NCBI GenBank assembly: GCA_037481695.1
Contig: JBBFLE010000006.1
Coordinates: 193,530-233,618 of the forward strand
Direction of reading: 5' to 3'
From: a bacterium
GTDB taxonomy: Bacteria > Desulfobacterota > Desulfocorpusculales > Desulfocorpusculum
Length of the DNA stretch: 40,089 nucleotides
Position numbers and translations under genes: made by a program. Under the pieces are notes generated by a model. That model worked only from the letters and a program-made list of their open reading frames with translations, was not told the DNA's origin and ran no database searches. This document shows positions 24,890-33,246 of this stretch, in pieces (the stretch's first letter is position 1; each line of letters starts with the position of its first letter).

Positions 24890-25573
24890 ATGAAATCGGG
24901 GCGCAAGTGGAGGGGCTTGTTGGTGGTTTTCATGGGCCTTGGCCTGGTTGTGGGGTGTTCGGGGCCCGAGAGGTTCACGACTTACTCTCATCCGGCTCTG
25001 TCGGCAGCTCGCACAGACAAGATGGCAGTGATGCCATTCTTCAAGGGCCGCCATCCCAGCCAGATGGGGCAGGCTTTGCAATGTCCCCTGTGTAAGCTCT
25101 GGTTCGATCCGGCCAATGTTGTACAAGGCTCGGAAGAAACCCTGACTCGTATGGCCTACGAGTTCATGCTGGAGCGCTTTGGGGATAGGATGGCCTCCAT
25201 GGATCACGTTATGGCCACTTACAGCGGGATATCAAGGGATGAGGAGCGGGACACTCCCCTGTCCCTAGCCAGAAGGGTGGGCCAGAGCATGGGGGTGAAC
25301 GCAATACTGGTGGGCACAGTGTGGCGTTACAGGGACAGGACCGGGGGGCCGGCGGCTACCTGGAATCCAGCTTCCATTGCCTTTGACTTGTACCTGGTGG
25401 ATGTTCGTACTGGAGAGACCTTATGGATGGGGAGCTTTGAAGAGACGCAGAAATCCCTGAGCGAAAACATATGGGATTGGGGGACCTTTTTCGACAGGGG
25501 TGCACGATGGCTCACTGCCAACGAGCTGGCGCGCTATGGGATGAGGGAACTGTTGAAGCAGTTGCCTTTGTAA
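24890..25573 (+). CDS. Putative lipoprotein with a CPLC motif, between hisB and hisA
   Basis: A 227-residue product. The ATG at 24890 has AAGGGAG with 6-9-nt spacing; an upstream frame start (24866) lacks one. A signal peptide ends in the lipobox VVGC (about residue 20). The mature part starts AVMPFFKGRHPSQMG and carries CPLCKLWFDP, then ARRVGQSMGVNAILVGTVWRYRDR and IAFDLYLVDVRTGETLWMGSFEETQ. The second half resembles LpoB/CsgG-type periplasmic lipoproteins (pattern only). The two Cys of CPLC could bind metal or form a disulfide. Nothing links it to histidine synthesis, so its place inside the his cluster looks like operon sharing. Confidence 0.7.
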   Translation: MKSGRKWRGLLVVFMGLGLVVGCSGPERFTTYSHPALSAARTDKMAVMPFFKGRHPSQMGQALQCPLCKLWFDPANVVQGSEETLTRMAYEFMLERFGDRMASMDHVMATYSGISRDEERDTPLSLARRVGQSMGVNAILVGTVWRYRDRTGGPAATWNPASIAFDLYLVDVRTGETLWMGSFEETQKSLSENIWDWGTFFDRGARWLTANELARYGMRELLKQLPL

Positions 25574-25595
25574 CGGGCAACAGGATCCTTCTGTG

Positions 25596-26327
25596 ATGCT
25601 GGTGATTCCTGCTGTGGACCTCTTGGGAGGACAGGCCGTGCGGCTCTTGCAAGGGGATCCGCAAAAAAAAACTGTCTTCTCCTCAGATCCCTTATTAGTC
25701 CTCAAGCGGTGGGTGGAACTTGGTGCTGCCAGGGTGCATGTGGTGGATCTTGATGGATCTTGGGCTGGGAGACCCAGGAACAAGGAGCTCATCCAGCTCA
25801 TGGTAAGAGAGGCTGGAGTGCCTTTGCAACTGGGGGGAGGCATAAGGGATCTGAAAACCGCCGGAGCCTATCTGGAGGCGGGAGTGGACAGGATCGTCCT
25901 GGGCACCGCGGCTGTGGAGAACCCAAAGTTGGTACGGGAAGCCTGTGGGCTGTGGCCCGGTCGTGTGGCTGTGGCCATTGATGCAAGGCAGGGGCGTGTT
26001 ACGGTGCGTGGTTGGACCGTAAACACTCCATGGGATCCACTGAAGTTGGCCCTGGCTTTGCAAGAGGTGGGGGTGTCGGCCTTTATTTACACTGACGTAA
26101 ACAGAGACGGCATGAGGGAGGGTCTGAATTTAGAGGCGGTGGTGGAGCTGGCAAGAGGGGTGAAGGTTCCTGTGATAGCCTCAGGAGGGGTGGGATCTTT
26201 GGAGGACATAAGAAGGGTGGCCGCAGTTGCCAAAGAGGGGATAGAAGGAGTCATCGTGGGAAGGGCGCTCTACGAAGGAGCCCTGGACTTGAGGGAGGCC
26301 ATAAGGGTGGCCGGGGAGGTCGGCTGA
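25596..26327 (+). CDS. hisA: ProFAR isomerase (HisA)
   Basis: The (beta/alpha)8 barrel that isomerises ProFAR to PRFAR in histidine synthesis. Seen: VIPAVDLLGGQAVRLLQGD with the catalytic Asp, HVVDLDGSWAGRPRN, PLQLGGGIRD, VDRIVLGTAAVENP, IYTDVNRDGMREG with the second catalytic Asp, and the phosphate-binding VPVIASGGVGS and GVIVGRALYEG. The ATG at 25596 gives the normal family start MLVIPAVDL; an adjacent GTG is one codon upstream. It lies 22 bp after the lipoprotein gene and 3 bp before hisI. Confidence 0.95.
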   Translation: MLVIPAVDLLGGQAVRLLQGDPQKKTVFSSDPLLVLKRWVELGAARVHVVDLDGSWAGRPRNKELIQLMVREAGVPLQLGGGIRDLKTAGAYLEAGVDRIVLGTAAVENPKLVREACGLWPGRVAVAIDARQGRVTVRGWTVNTPWDPLKLALALQEVGVSAFIYTDVNRDGMREGLNLEAVVELARGVKVPVIASGGVGSLEDIRRVAAVAKEGIEGVIVGRALYEGALDLREAIRVAGEVG

Positions 26328-26330
26328 GCC

Positions 26331-26723
26331 GTGGCCGGGTCATGGACAGAACTGGTTCGTTTCGGAAAAGACGGGCTCGTGCCTGCAGTTGTGCAGGAGC
26401 TAGGTACCAAGCGTGTATTGATGTTGGGATACATGAATAAAGAGGCTTTGGAGCTTACGGTTTCCAGGAAAAGAGTGTACTTTTGGAGCCGATCCAGGGG
26501 GGAGCTTTGGTGCAAGGGGGAGAGTTCCGGTCACGTGCAGAGGCTGGTGGAGATAAGGCTGGATTGCGATGGCGATGCTATACTGGTGATGGTGGAACAG
26601 GAAGTGGGGGCTTGCCACACAGGACACGAGAGCTGTTTTTTCAGGGCACTGGAAGGGCAGAGCTGGGTGGAGGTGGATCCCTTGGTTTTTGACCCAAAAG
26701 AGGTGTACGGAAAAAGCAAATAA
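26331..26723 (+). CDS. hisI: Phosphoribosyl-AMP cyclohydrolase (HisI)
   Basis: Opens the adenine ring of PR-AMP, the third step of histidine synthesis. The 130-residue product carries [10 protein letters not shown], the [19 protein letters not shown] core, the metal-binding DCDGDAIL and the zinc-binding Cys/His set [14 protein letters not shown]. It is the single-domain form: no HisE domain is fused. The start is a GTG 3 bp after the hisA stop. A promoter-like site immediately follows the stop, so the his transcript may end here or run on into yqeY. Confidence 0.94.
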   Translation: MAGSWTELVRFGKDGLVPAVVQELGTKRVLMLGYMNKEALELTVSRKRVYFWSRSRGELWCKGESSGHVQRLVEIRLDCDGDAILVMVEQEVGACHTGHESCFFRALEGQSWVEVDPLVFDPKEVYGKSK

Positions 26724-26726
26724 GTA

Positions 26727-26756
26727 TTGACTCCAGCTGTTTGAAAGATCTATTCT
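26727..26756 (+). promoter_or_regulatory. Predicted promoter of the yqeY-dnaG-rpoD cluster
   Basis: TTGACT (26727-26732), an 18-bp spacer, then TATTCT (26751-26756), in an AT-richer stretch about 35 bp before the yqeY ATG. Confidence 0.5.
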
Positions 26757-26791
26757 ATTAGTTTAAAATCGATATCAGAAAGGGGCGGCTC

Positions 26792-27235
26792 ATGGGCCTG
26801 AGCGACCGGATTCACCAGGAGATGCTCATTGCCACAAAGAGCCGGGACAAGGAGAGGCTCTCGGCTTTGCGGATGATACGTTCGGCTTTGCAAAACAGGC
26901 AGATAGAAAAGCGCCGAGAGCTCACAGACCAGGAGGTCCTAGAGGTCCTTTCATCGCTGGTGAAGAAAAGCAAAGAATCCATAGAGCAGTTCGAAAAAGG
27001 CAACCGTGGGGACCTGGTGGAAAAAGAGCAAAGGGAACTACAGGTTATACTTTCCTTTATGCCGAAGCAGATGAGTCAGGAGGAGCTCAGATCCGAGCTG
27101 AAGAAGATAATAGATGACTTGGGAGCCAGGGGCCCCAAGGATATGGGAATGGTGATGAAGTCGGCCATGGAAAAACTCAAGGGAAGGGTAGATGGAAAAG
27201 TTGTGAACCAACTGGTCAAGGAGCTGCTATCCTGA
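26792..27235 (+). CDS. YqeY (GatB/YqeY-domain) protein
   Basis: A helical 147-residue protein related to the C-terminal tail of GatB. It opens with LSDRIHQEMLIATKSRDKERLSALRMIRSALQN and has LVKKSKESIEQFEKGNRGDLVEKE and LGARGPKDMGMVMKSAMEKLKGRVDGKVVN, the YqeY pattern. The ATG has AAGGGG with 7-nt spacing. In many bacteria yqeY stands between rpsU and dnaG; here it leads the cluster and no rpsU is present. Its molecular role is unsettled; tRNA binding is suggested by the GatB relation. Confidence 0.9.
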   Translation: MGLSDRIHQEMLIATKSRDKERLSALRMIRSALQNRQIEKRRELTDQEVLEVLSSLVKKSKESIEQFEKGNRGDLVEKEQRELQVILSFMPKQMSQEELRSELKKIIDDLGARGPKDMGMVMKSAMEKLKGRVDGKVVNQLVKELLS

Positions 27236-27427
27236 GGTTTTGATGGCTTGGCTTGGGTAAGGGTGGCACATGAAAGTCTGATGGGGAGGCCTTAGAAGAA
27301 GGAATATGATTTGGCCTCCAGGTTGGAGGAGGCAGCAGAAGGCGGCCTTTGGAATTCTGTGGGTGGGGTCTTTGGTCCCCGGGCAGGCAATGATCTAGGC
27401 GGGCCCGACGGGCTCAGGAGGTGGGTT

Positions 27428-29212
27428 TTGGCAGGAGGGCCCATCCCAGAAGAGATAATCACCGAAGTCTTGAGTCGCTGTAATATAGCGGATGTGGTGG
27501 GGGAGTATTTGCAACTCCGCAAGGTGGGCAACGGTTACCAGGCCCTTTGCCCTTTTCACTCGGACGCCAAGCCCTCTTTTTATGTCAATGAGTCCAAGGG
27601 GTTTTTCCACTGTTTTGGGTGCGGCGCAGGAGGCAATGTCTTTCACTTTCTCATGAGGGCCAGAGGCATGTCCTTTCCTGAGGCCGTGCGTGCAGTGGCC
27701 TCTCGGGTGGGAGTTCGGGTTCCTGAAAGAGAGCTTTCTCAGGAGGAAAAAGAGCTACGCCGGGAGAGAAACCTCTTGCTGGATGTAAACAGGGAGGCAG
27801 CAGGTTTTTTCAGGGCCCAACTCTTGGGTTCTCAGGGGGTTAAGGCAAGGGCTTATCTGGAGCAAAGGGGTATTTCGTCTCAGACGCAAGAGCTTTTTGC
27901 TCTGGGATGGGCTCCTGTGGGATGGAGGGGACTTCTAGAGCACCTGAAGCCCAAGGGCGAGCAGTTTGTCAAGAAGGCTCATACCCTGGGGCTCTTGGTG
28001 GAGGGAAAGGATGGGTCCTTGTACGACAGGTTCAGGGGCAGGATCGTTTTCCCTATTCAGGAAGAAGACGGTTCTGTGGTGGGTTTTGGGGCCAGGGCCT
28101 TGGGCTCTGAAGAACCCAAGTACCTCAACAGCCCCGAATCGCCCCTTTTTTCCAAGGGCAGGTGTCTCTATGGACTCCAGATGGCAAGGCCAGTGATCAG
28201 GCAGAGGGATGAGGCCATCTTGGTGGAAGGTTACATGGACCTCTTGGCCATTTATCAGGCAGGGATTAGCAATGCTGTTGCCACCCTGGGGACCTCTTTG
28301 ACCCGTGAACACCTCATGAGACTCAGGCGCTACAGCGCAAATCTGATTTGTGTGTTCGACGGGGATGAGGCCGGGGAAAGGGCCACCATGAGAGCAGTGG
28401 ATCTTTGCCTGGAGATGGGGGTGTGGGGCAAGGTCTTGAGACTTCCGCCGGATGAGGATCCTGACTCTTATGTCAAGAAGAAGGGGAAGGAGGGTTTTCT
28501 GAGGGCCTTGGAGGGGGCTGTGTCCTTGATGGATTTCTTGGTTACAAAAACCCAGGCTCGTTATTCCGGCAAGGGCATAGAAGGCAAGAAAAAGGCCCTG
28601 GCAGAGCTTATACCTAGACTCAGGCGATTGAAGGATCCCATCCTGAGGGATCATTACATTGCTTTTGTGGCCAATGCACTGGGGGTTTCAGAGCTCAGAG
28701 TGGAAGAGCTTCTGAGAGAAGATGGAGGCATTCGGGCTGGTAACACTTTGGAACCTATGAGTTCTTGGGAAAAATTCCCTACCTCCGAGAAGCTCCTGGT
28801 GCAATGTCTGCTCTCTGATCCCTCTTTGGCTAAAGGCCTGGATCAGGTTATTCTAAAAGAGATGCAAAATGATCAACTCAGGGAACTGGCCAGGCTCATA
28901 TGGGAGAGGGTGGAGCGCAAGGGAGTTCCCGGAGACTCTTCTGAGCTTTTCTCCTGTCTTGAGAGCAGCCAAGCCGGGGAACTCCTGGCACAGCTCATAT
29001 CAGGACTGGAAGAGGTGGGGGAGAATCCCCAACGGGTATGCCAGGATTGTCTCAAAGATCTTAGAAGAAGATCCCTGGACAGGCAGATAAAGGACCTGGC
29101 CGGAATGATAAGCCGAGCAAGGCAATCTAGCGACAGCCACAAGCTCACCGAGCTAGAAGGGCGAAGAGCCAGACTGGTCTTGGAGAAGAAGCGCTTGGGG
29201 CTGTCGGCCTGA
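27428..29212 (+). CDS. dnaG: DNA primase
   Basis: Makes RNA primers at the replication fork. Domains: CHC2-type zinc-binding (Cys41, His44, Cys62, Cys65 in CPFH...CFGC), the RNA-polymerase core with YLEQRGIS and [17 protein letters not shown] with AILVEGYMD (catalytic Glu about 267) and [10 protein letters not shown] (about 310-319), and a helical DnaB-binding C-terminus. The frame is open from a TTG at 27311, but the family N-terminus begins near [17 protein letters not shown] at 27428 has AGGAGG at 27416-27421 with 6-nt spacing, giving 594 residues, a normal length. The start is non-ATG, which may keep expression low. Confidence 0.96.
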   Translation: MAGGPIPEEIITEVLSRCNIADVVGEYLQLRKVGNGYQALCPFHSDAKPSFYVNESKGFFHCFGCGAGGNVFHFLMRARGMSFPEAVRAVASRVGVRVPERELSQEEKELRRERNLLLDVNREAAGFFRAQLLGSQGVKARAYLEQRGISSQTQELFALGWAPVGWRGLLEHLKPKGEQFVKKAHTLGLLVEGKDGSLYDRFRGRIVFPIQEEDGSVVGFGARALGSEEPKYLNSPESPLFSKGRCLYGLQMARPVIRQRDEAILVEGYMDLLAIYQAGISNAVATLGTSLTREHLMRLRRYSANLICVFDGDEAGERATMRAVDLCLEMGVWGKVLRLPPDEDPDSYVKKKGKEGFLRALEGAVSLMDFLVTKTQARYSGKGIEGKKKALAELIPRLRRLKDPILRDHYIAFVANALGVSELRVEELLREDGGIRAGNTLEPMSSWEKFPTSEKLLVQCLLSDPSLAKGLDQVILKEMQNDQLRELARLIWERVERKGVPGDSSELFSCLESSQAGELLAQLISGLEEVGENPQRVCQDCLKDLRRRSLDRQIKDLAGMISRARQSSDSHKLTELEGRRARLVLEKKRLGLSA

Positions 29213-29241
29213 TCGGCCTTCACATTGGAGGTGTGGGGTTC

Positions 29242-30972
29242 ATGGGAAAAAAACCCCCTTTTGAAGAGATGGATCCTTTGATGATGGATTTTTCCAAGGC
29301 AAAGGGCTATGGACCTGTTGAGGATGTCAACGGGGTCCTGAATTCGGACATTCTTACCTCAGAACATTACGATGACGTCATGGGGATGTTTGGGGACATA
29401 GACCTGGAGGTCTCCGATGTCATAAAGAAAGCCGAAGTGGCCCATGAGGCCGCTCCACTGTTGGAAAACGAAAGCCTCCTGCCTGAGGAAGATGAGGATC
29501 TATTGGGCAAGACCAATGATCCGGTAAAACTTTACCTCAGGGAGATGGGGGCTGTTTCCCTGTTGACCCGCGAGGGAGAAGTACAGATTGCCAAGCGGAT
29601 CGAGAGAGGCCTCAAAAAGGTGGCTCAGGTTGTGTGTCACTCTCCTCTTGCCATCCGGGAAATCCTGGATTTGGGAGAGCAGTTGCGCAAGGGAAGAATA
29701 AAGGTCAAGGATGTGATCAAGGATCTGGAAGATGAAGATATTTACATGGTGGAAGACGTGCATCTTCGTCGGATCCTTGAGATAATAGATCGCATTGGGG
29801 AGCTCAACGGGCAGATGCGCGCCTTGAAAGAGCAAAATCTGTCTAATCAGGAAATGATAAAAAAGGCTCAGGAGATCTCCGAGAATCTCCAAGAAGCCAT
29901 AAGAGAGCTGAACCTCAATGCTCGACAGGTGGATACAATAGTTAGAAAATTAAAGGAGCTTGTGGATAGGGTGGAGGCCGCAGAGGCGGTAGTGCGCAGA
30001 TGTGAAGAGGAGTTGGGCATGCCCCTCAAGGAGCTGCGCCGTTTTATGAGGAGGGTTAAGAAGGGGGGAAAGGAGCTGGAAAAGCTGGCCTTTGAGGTAG
30101 GCATGCCTCCTTCCAGATTGTTGCTCCTGGAACAGGAGTTGCGGGAAGCTGTTCAGGAGCTGAGGAAAGTAGAAGCAGAAGCCCAAATGAGCCCTCAACG
30201 CCTCAAACGGGATCTCAAGCGTGTCCTGGAGGGTGAGGCAGAAGCCTCCACAGCCAAAAGGGAGCTGGTAGAGGCGAATCTAAGACTCGTCATAAGCATT
30301 GCCAAAAAATATACGAATAGAGGACTTCAGTTTCTGGACCTGATCCAGGAAGGCAATATAGGCCTGATGAAGGCAGTAGACAAGTTCGAGTACCAAAGGG
30401 GTTACAAGTTCAGCACATACGCAACCTGGTGGATAAGACAGGCCATCACCAGGGCCATTGCAGATCAGGCCAGGACCATACGAATCCCGGTGCACATGAT
30501 AGAGACCATAAACAAGCTGATCCGTACATCCCGTTACCTGGTTCAGGAAATGGGCAGGGAGCCAACGCCAGAGGAAATTGCAGAGAAAATGGAGCTGCCC
30601 ATTGACAAGGTTCGCAAGGTTCTCAAGATCGCCAAGGAGCCCATTTCCTTGGAAACACCCATAGGCGAGGAGGAGGACTCCCACCTGGGGGATTTCATAG
30701 AGGACAAGAAGATAGTTTCTCCTTCCGAGGCGGTGCTGCGCAGAAACCTGGCTGAGCAGACTCGCAAGGTCCTTGCCACCCTGACCCCTAGGGAGGAAAA
30801 GGTCTTGCGTATGCGCTTCGGCATTGGGGAGAAAGCAGATCATACCCTTGAAGAGGTGGGGCAAGACTTCGAGGTGACCAGAGAGAGGATTCGACAGATC
30901 GAGGCCAAGGCCTTGCGCAAGCTGAGGCATCCAAGCCGCAGCAAGAGGCTCAAGACTTTTCTGGAGAGGTGA
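29242..30972 (+). CDS. rpoD: RNA polymerase primary sigma factor (sigma-70)
   Basis: The housekeeping sigma factor. From the ATG at 29242 (GGAGG 10 nt upstream) it has 576 residues: an acidic N-terminal region (1.1-like), region 1.2 [20 protein letters not shown], a non-conserved helical region of about 220 residues, region 2 from [17 protein letters not shown] through [13 protein letters not shown] (2.4), region 3 and region 4.2 [20 protein letters not shown]. The size and region 1.1-like start separate it from alternative sigmas. An in-frame GTG at 29233 overlaps the SD. It lies 29 bp after dnaG, the classic dnaG-rpoD pairing. Confidence 0.96.
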   Translation: MGKKPPFEEMDPLMMDFSKAKGYGPVEDVNGVLNSDILTSEHYDDVMGMFGDIDLEVSDVIKKAEVAHEAAPLLENESLLPEEDEDLLGKTNDPVKLYLREMGAVSLLTREGEVQIAKRIERGLKKVAQVVCHSPLAIREILDLGEQLRKGRIKVKDVIKDLEDEDIYMVEDVHLRRILEIIDRIGELNGQMRALKEQNLSNQEMIKKAQEISENLQEAIRELNLNARQVDTIVRKLKELVDRVEAAEAVVRRCEEELGMPLKELRRFMRRVKKGGKELEKLAFEVGMPPSRLLLLEQELREAVQELRKVEAEAQMSPQRLKRDLKRVLEGEAEASTAKRELVEANLRLVISIAKKYTNRGLQFLDLIQEGNIGLMKAVDKFEYQRGYKFSTYATWWIRQAITRAIADQARTIRIPVHMIETINKLIRTSRYLVQEMGREPTPEEIAEKMELPIDKVRKVLKIAKEPISLETPIGEEEDSHLGDFIEDKKIVSPSEAVLRRNLAEQTRKVLATLTPREEKVLRMRFGIGEKADHTLEEVGQDFEVTRERIRQIEAKALRKLRHPSRSKRLKTFLER

Positions 30973-30982
30973 AAGTTCTGAT

Positions 30983-31004
30983 CCCCCTTTTCCCACCAAG
31001 GGGG
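30983..31004 (+). other. Hairpin between rpoD and the tRNA
   Basis: CCCCCTT / AAGGGGG, a 7-bp perfect stem with an 8-nt loop, 10 bp after the rpoD stop and 14 bp before the tRNA. There is no U-tract, so it may serve RNA processing between mRNA and tRNA as much as termination. Confidence 0.45.
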
Positions 31005-31017
31005 TACTGCAGTAAGA

Positions 31018-31090
31018 GGGCCCATAGCTCAGTTGGAAGAGCCACCGGCTCATAACCGGTTGGTCCCTGGTTCGAGGCCAGGTGGGCCCA
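31018..31090 (+). tRNA. tRNA with anticodon CAU (probably elongator tRNA-Met)
   Basis: Acceptor GGGCCCA / TGGGCCC, D arm GCTC...GAGC, anticodon stem ACCGG / CCGGT with loop CTCATAA (CAU), T arm CCTGG-TTCGAGG-CCAGG, discriminator A. The next bases are CTT, so the CCA is not encoded, unlike tRNA-Ala in this window. Position 1 pairs normally, which excludes initiator tRNA. The CAU anticodon could also be tRNA-Ile2 (lysidine-modified); sequence alone does not settle it. Confidence 0.9.
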
Positions 31091-31115
31091 CTTCAAACCA
31101 TTCAGGAGGTGTACC

Positions 31116-31229
31116 GTGGGAGTGGCCAAGGGAAAGAAGCGCGTCTCCCCGTGCCAACCCACGGGGACCTCATGGACTCCATGCACCCGCCTTGGGTGCA
31201 TTTTTTTTTTGAAGGGGAGTCAAAAGTGA
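31116..31229 (+). CDS. Possible 37-codon leader peptide ahead of nif3
   Basis: A short frame with AGGAGG at 31104-31109, 6 nt before its GTG, as good an SD as most real genes here. The peptide starts MGVAKGKKRVSPCQPTG and contains CIFFLKGSQ near its end. Its TGA (31227-31229) overlaps the nif3 GTG (31226-31228), the GTGA arrangement of translationally coupled genes. The intrinsic terminator at 31181-31210 lies inside the frame; its U-tract encodes Phe-Phe. I do not recognise the peptide. It could be an attenuator leader, a coupling frame or chance. Confidence 0.4.
   Translation: MGVAKGKKRVSPCQPTGTSWTPCTRLGCIFFLKGSQK
31181..31210 (+). terminator. Strong intrinsic terminator upstream of nif3
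   Basis: ATGCACCC / GGGTGCAT, an 8-bp perfect stem with a 5-nt loop, whose last base begins a run of ten T (31201-31210). It is the best terminator in the window. It ends the rpoD-tRNA transcript yet lies only 2 bp before the SD of nif3. A second hairpin, CCCCGTG / CACGGGG (31147-31166), precedes it. Confidence 0.85.
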
Positions 31230-32185
31230 GCTGCCTAGTCCGGGACGTGATGATGTGGCTCGAGGAATGCTTCCCTGCACAGAGCGCCGAGCCCTGGGAT
31301 CTAGTGGGTCTTCAAGTGGGGGATCCCTCGGCGTCAGTAAAAGGAGTCCTGGTAGCTCTGGATCCGACGTATGAGGCCTTGGAGGAAGCCGCCAGGTTGG
31401 GGGCATCTCTTGTGGTGACTCATCACCCTGTTTGGCTTGGCAGCCTCAAGGCAATCCGCTGGGATGAGCCTGAGGGAAGGATAATCTGCTCAGCCATCAA
31501 AAAGGGAATACAGATTCTGTGCGTTCATACCAACCTGGACAAAGCCTGGGGCGGGCCCAACGACCTGCTGGCACAGGCCCTTGGCCTGCAGGATATCCAA
31601 CCTTTGGGGGGAGGGATCGGCAGGATAGGAGTCTTGCCTCGAGAAATGGAGGTCTTGGAGCTTTGCGGGACTTTGGCTACCAGGCATCCCCAGATTAGGA
31701 TTGCAGGAGCTGTGGATCTCAAGGTGAGAACTGTGGCGGTCTGCTGCGGAAGTGGTGCCTCCCTATTGGTGGAGGCCAGGCACTGCGGTGCCCAGGTGCT
31801 TGTAACCGGAGATGTGAAGTATCACGACGCACGCAGGGCCGAAGCCCTTGGAATTGCATTGGTGGATGCAAGTCACTATGGCACGGAGAAAGCCCTTGTG
31901 CCGTGGCTGGCCCAAAGGTTGAGAGAAGCTTCCTCAAAACACAATTGGGGAATATCGGTCTGGTGTTCCCAGGGGCAGCAGGATCCTTTTTGGGAACCTC
32001 TGCTTAGTAAGGGTGGGGAGGGGATTTTTTCGGGGGAGGTGTGCTTTGGAGGAACAAACCAAGAGACTGGTGGAGATCCAACAAGTGGATCTTCGCCTGG
32101 CCGAGATCCACAGGCTGAGGAATCAGCTTCCCCAAGAGATGGAAAAGCTGATGGCCCAGCTAAAGGCAGAAAGGGATCGTCTTGA
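31226..32185 (+). CDS. Nif3-like dinuclear metal centre protein (GTP cyclohydrolase I type 2 homologue)
   Basis: Hexameric NIF3/YbgI family. Seen: DLVGLQVGDP, VVTHHPVWLG (metal His pair), ILCVHTNLDKAWGGPNDLLA, VCCGSGASLL, LVTGDVKYHDA and DASHYGTEK, so the metal ligands are complete. Upstream in-frame codons reach into the tRNA, so I start at the GTG at 31226, which has AGGGGAG with 6-nt spacing; this gives 319 residues. The usual family ending falls at QQDPF (about residue 256). Here the frame continues about 63 more residues in low-complexity Gly/Ser/Pro sequence that overlaps the next gene by 140 bp. That tail is suspect (see findings). The biochemical role is unknown despite the name. Confidence 0.85.
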   Translation: MSCLVRDVMMWLEECFPAQSAEPWDLVGLQVGDPSASVKGVLVALDPTYEALEEAARLGASLVVTHHPVWLGSLKAIRWDEPEGRIICSAIKKGIQILCVHTNLDKAWGGPNDLLAQALGLQDIQPLGGGIGRIGVLPREMEVLELCGTLATRHPQIRIAGAVDLKVRTVAVCCGSGASLLVEARHCGAQVLVTGDVKYHDARRAEALGIALVDASHYGTEKALVPWLAQRLREASSKHNWGISVWCSQGQQDPFWEPLLSKGGEGIFSGEVCFGGTNQETGGDPTSGSSPGRDPQAEESASPRDGKADGPAKGRKGSS

Positions 32186-32786
32186 GGAGGCCAGAGCAGG
32201 GCTTGAGGCTCTGAAGTCCAGGCGCAGAAGTTTGGAACGGGACTTGGAGGCAGGCGGCGAGAGAGTTCGTAAGACCCAGGCCAGGCTCTTTGAGGTCAAG
32301 ACCAACAAGGAATATCAGGCCCTGCTCAAGGAAATAGAAATGGCCAAAGAAGCCAACAGTGTCCTGGAGGAACAGATCCTGATTTTGATGGAGCAGATGG
32401 ATGAGGGGGCAAAGAAGCTAAAGGAGCTGGAAAAACAGGTGGCCTCGGCAGAGAGTTCCATATTGAGCCGCCAAAAGGAGATAGAGGCTCGCATTGCCAG
32501 CCTGGATTCCGAGGAGGCCAGTGCCCAGAAGGCCAGGCAAAGGGTTGCTGCGGGCATTGACCCCAACTGTATGGTTATATACGAGAGGATTGCACGCAGT
32601 CACGGAGGGGTGGGGGTGGCTAGGGTCGATGGCGGGACCTGCCAGGGATGTTTCGTGAGCATCCCTCCTCAGCTCTACAATGAGATCCTAAAAGGGGGCA
32701 GCTTGATCCAGTGTCCGTTTTGCCAGAGGTTTCTCTATCATCAGGGTATGGGTGATGAGGTACAGGAGGCCGAGGGTGGACCCTGA
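32046..32786 (+). CDS. Coiled-coil zinc-ribbon protein (CdsZ/CT398 family, C4 type)
   Basis: A 246-residue protein: about 180 residues of helical coiled coil (LVEIQQVDLRLAEIHRL to RQKEIEARIASLDSEEA), then a C4 zinc ribbon with CQGC and CPFC pairs about 25 residues apart. The start is a TTG with GGAGG at 32035-32039, 6 nt upstream; a GTG in-frame at 32013 is less well placed. This family often sits next to nif3 and rnhA. In Chlamydia the homologue interacts with sigma-54 and secretion or flagellar proteins, but no such partner is here. The start lies within the nif3 frame and the end overlaps rnhA. Confidence 0.85.
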   Translation: MEEQTKRLVEIQQVDLRLAEIHRLRNQLPQEMEKLMAQLKAERDRLEEARAGLEALKSRRRSLERDLEAGGERVRKTQARLFEVKTNKEYQALLKEIEMAKEANSVLEEQILILMEQMDEGAKKLKELEKQVASAESSILSRQKEIEARIASLDSEEASAQKARQRVAAGIDPNCMVIYERIARSHGGVGVARVDGGTCQGCFVSIPPQLYNEILKGGSLIQCPFCQRFLYHQGMGDEVQEAEGGP

Positions 32787-33192
32787 ATGGGTAGAGGTTT
32801 TCGTGGATGGGGCATCCCGAGGGAATCCTGGGCCTGCGGGAATGGGGGTTGTATTCCGAGAGCAAGGCGGCCAGCAGATGCTGGTGCTCAGGAAATACCT
32901 GGGAGAGACTACCAACAATGTGGCAGAGTACAGAGCGCTTTTGGCCGCCCTTGAGGAGGCCGCCCGAAGAGGGCTCAGGAGGCTTAGGATTCACACCGAT
33001 TCCCAGCTCATGGAAAGGCAGCTAAAGGGCGTATACAGGGTACGGCAGCCGCACCTAAAGAATCTCCACGAGCAGGCCTTGAGGGACCTCTCCAGCCTGG
33101 AGCAATACGAGATCGTGCACGTGCCCAGGGAATTGAACAAGGAAGCTGATGAAATGGCCAACAGGGCCATAGAGGAACATTTTCGAAGGTGA
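32776..33192 (+). CDS. Ribonuclease HI family protein
   Basis: A 138-residue RNase H fold. The acidic active site can be traced: VEVFVDGASRGNPGPAG (first Asp), NVAEYRALLAALEEA (Glu), LRIHTDSQLM (Asp) and LNKEADEMAN (last Asp). It lacks the basic-protrusion helix of E. coli RNase HI and so resembles the bacterial/archaeal RNase HI subgroup with wide substrate use. I start at the GTG at 32776, which has AGGAGG with 6-nt spacing. ATG/GTG codons at 32752-32757 are alternatives. It overlaps the zinc-ribbon gene by 11 bp and precedes rnpB. Confidence 0.9.
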   Translation: MDPEWVEVFVDGASRGNPGPAGMGVVFREQGGQQMLVLRKYLGETTNNVAEYRALLAALEEAARRGLRRLRIHTDSQLMERQLKGVYRVRQPHLKNLHEQALRDLSSLEQYEIVHVPRELNKEADEMANRAIEEHFRR

Positions 33193-33246
33193 GGTGAGGG
33201 TTTCCAGAGAAGCTGAAGGCCAAAACCATATGTCATATTTGGATGA

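Noticed and set aside
27311-27427. Upstream in-frame extension of dnaG from TTG 27311
   Set aside because: The 39 extra residues do not match the primase N-terminus, and the TTG at 27428 has a perfect SD.
30280-31053. 257-codon minus-strand frame opposite rpoD and the CAU tRNA
   Set aside because: Overlaps conserved sigma regions and a tRNA in antisense; no independent support.
31082-31225. Upstream extension of nif3 into the tRNA
   Set aside because: It would start inside the tRNA T stem. The GTG at 31226 has its own SD and fits the family start.
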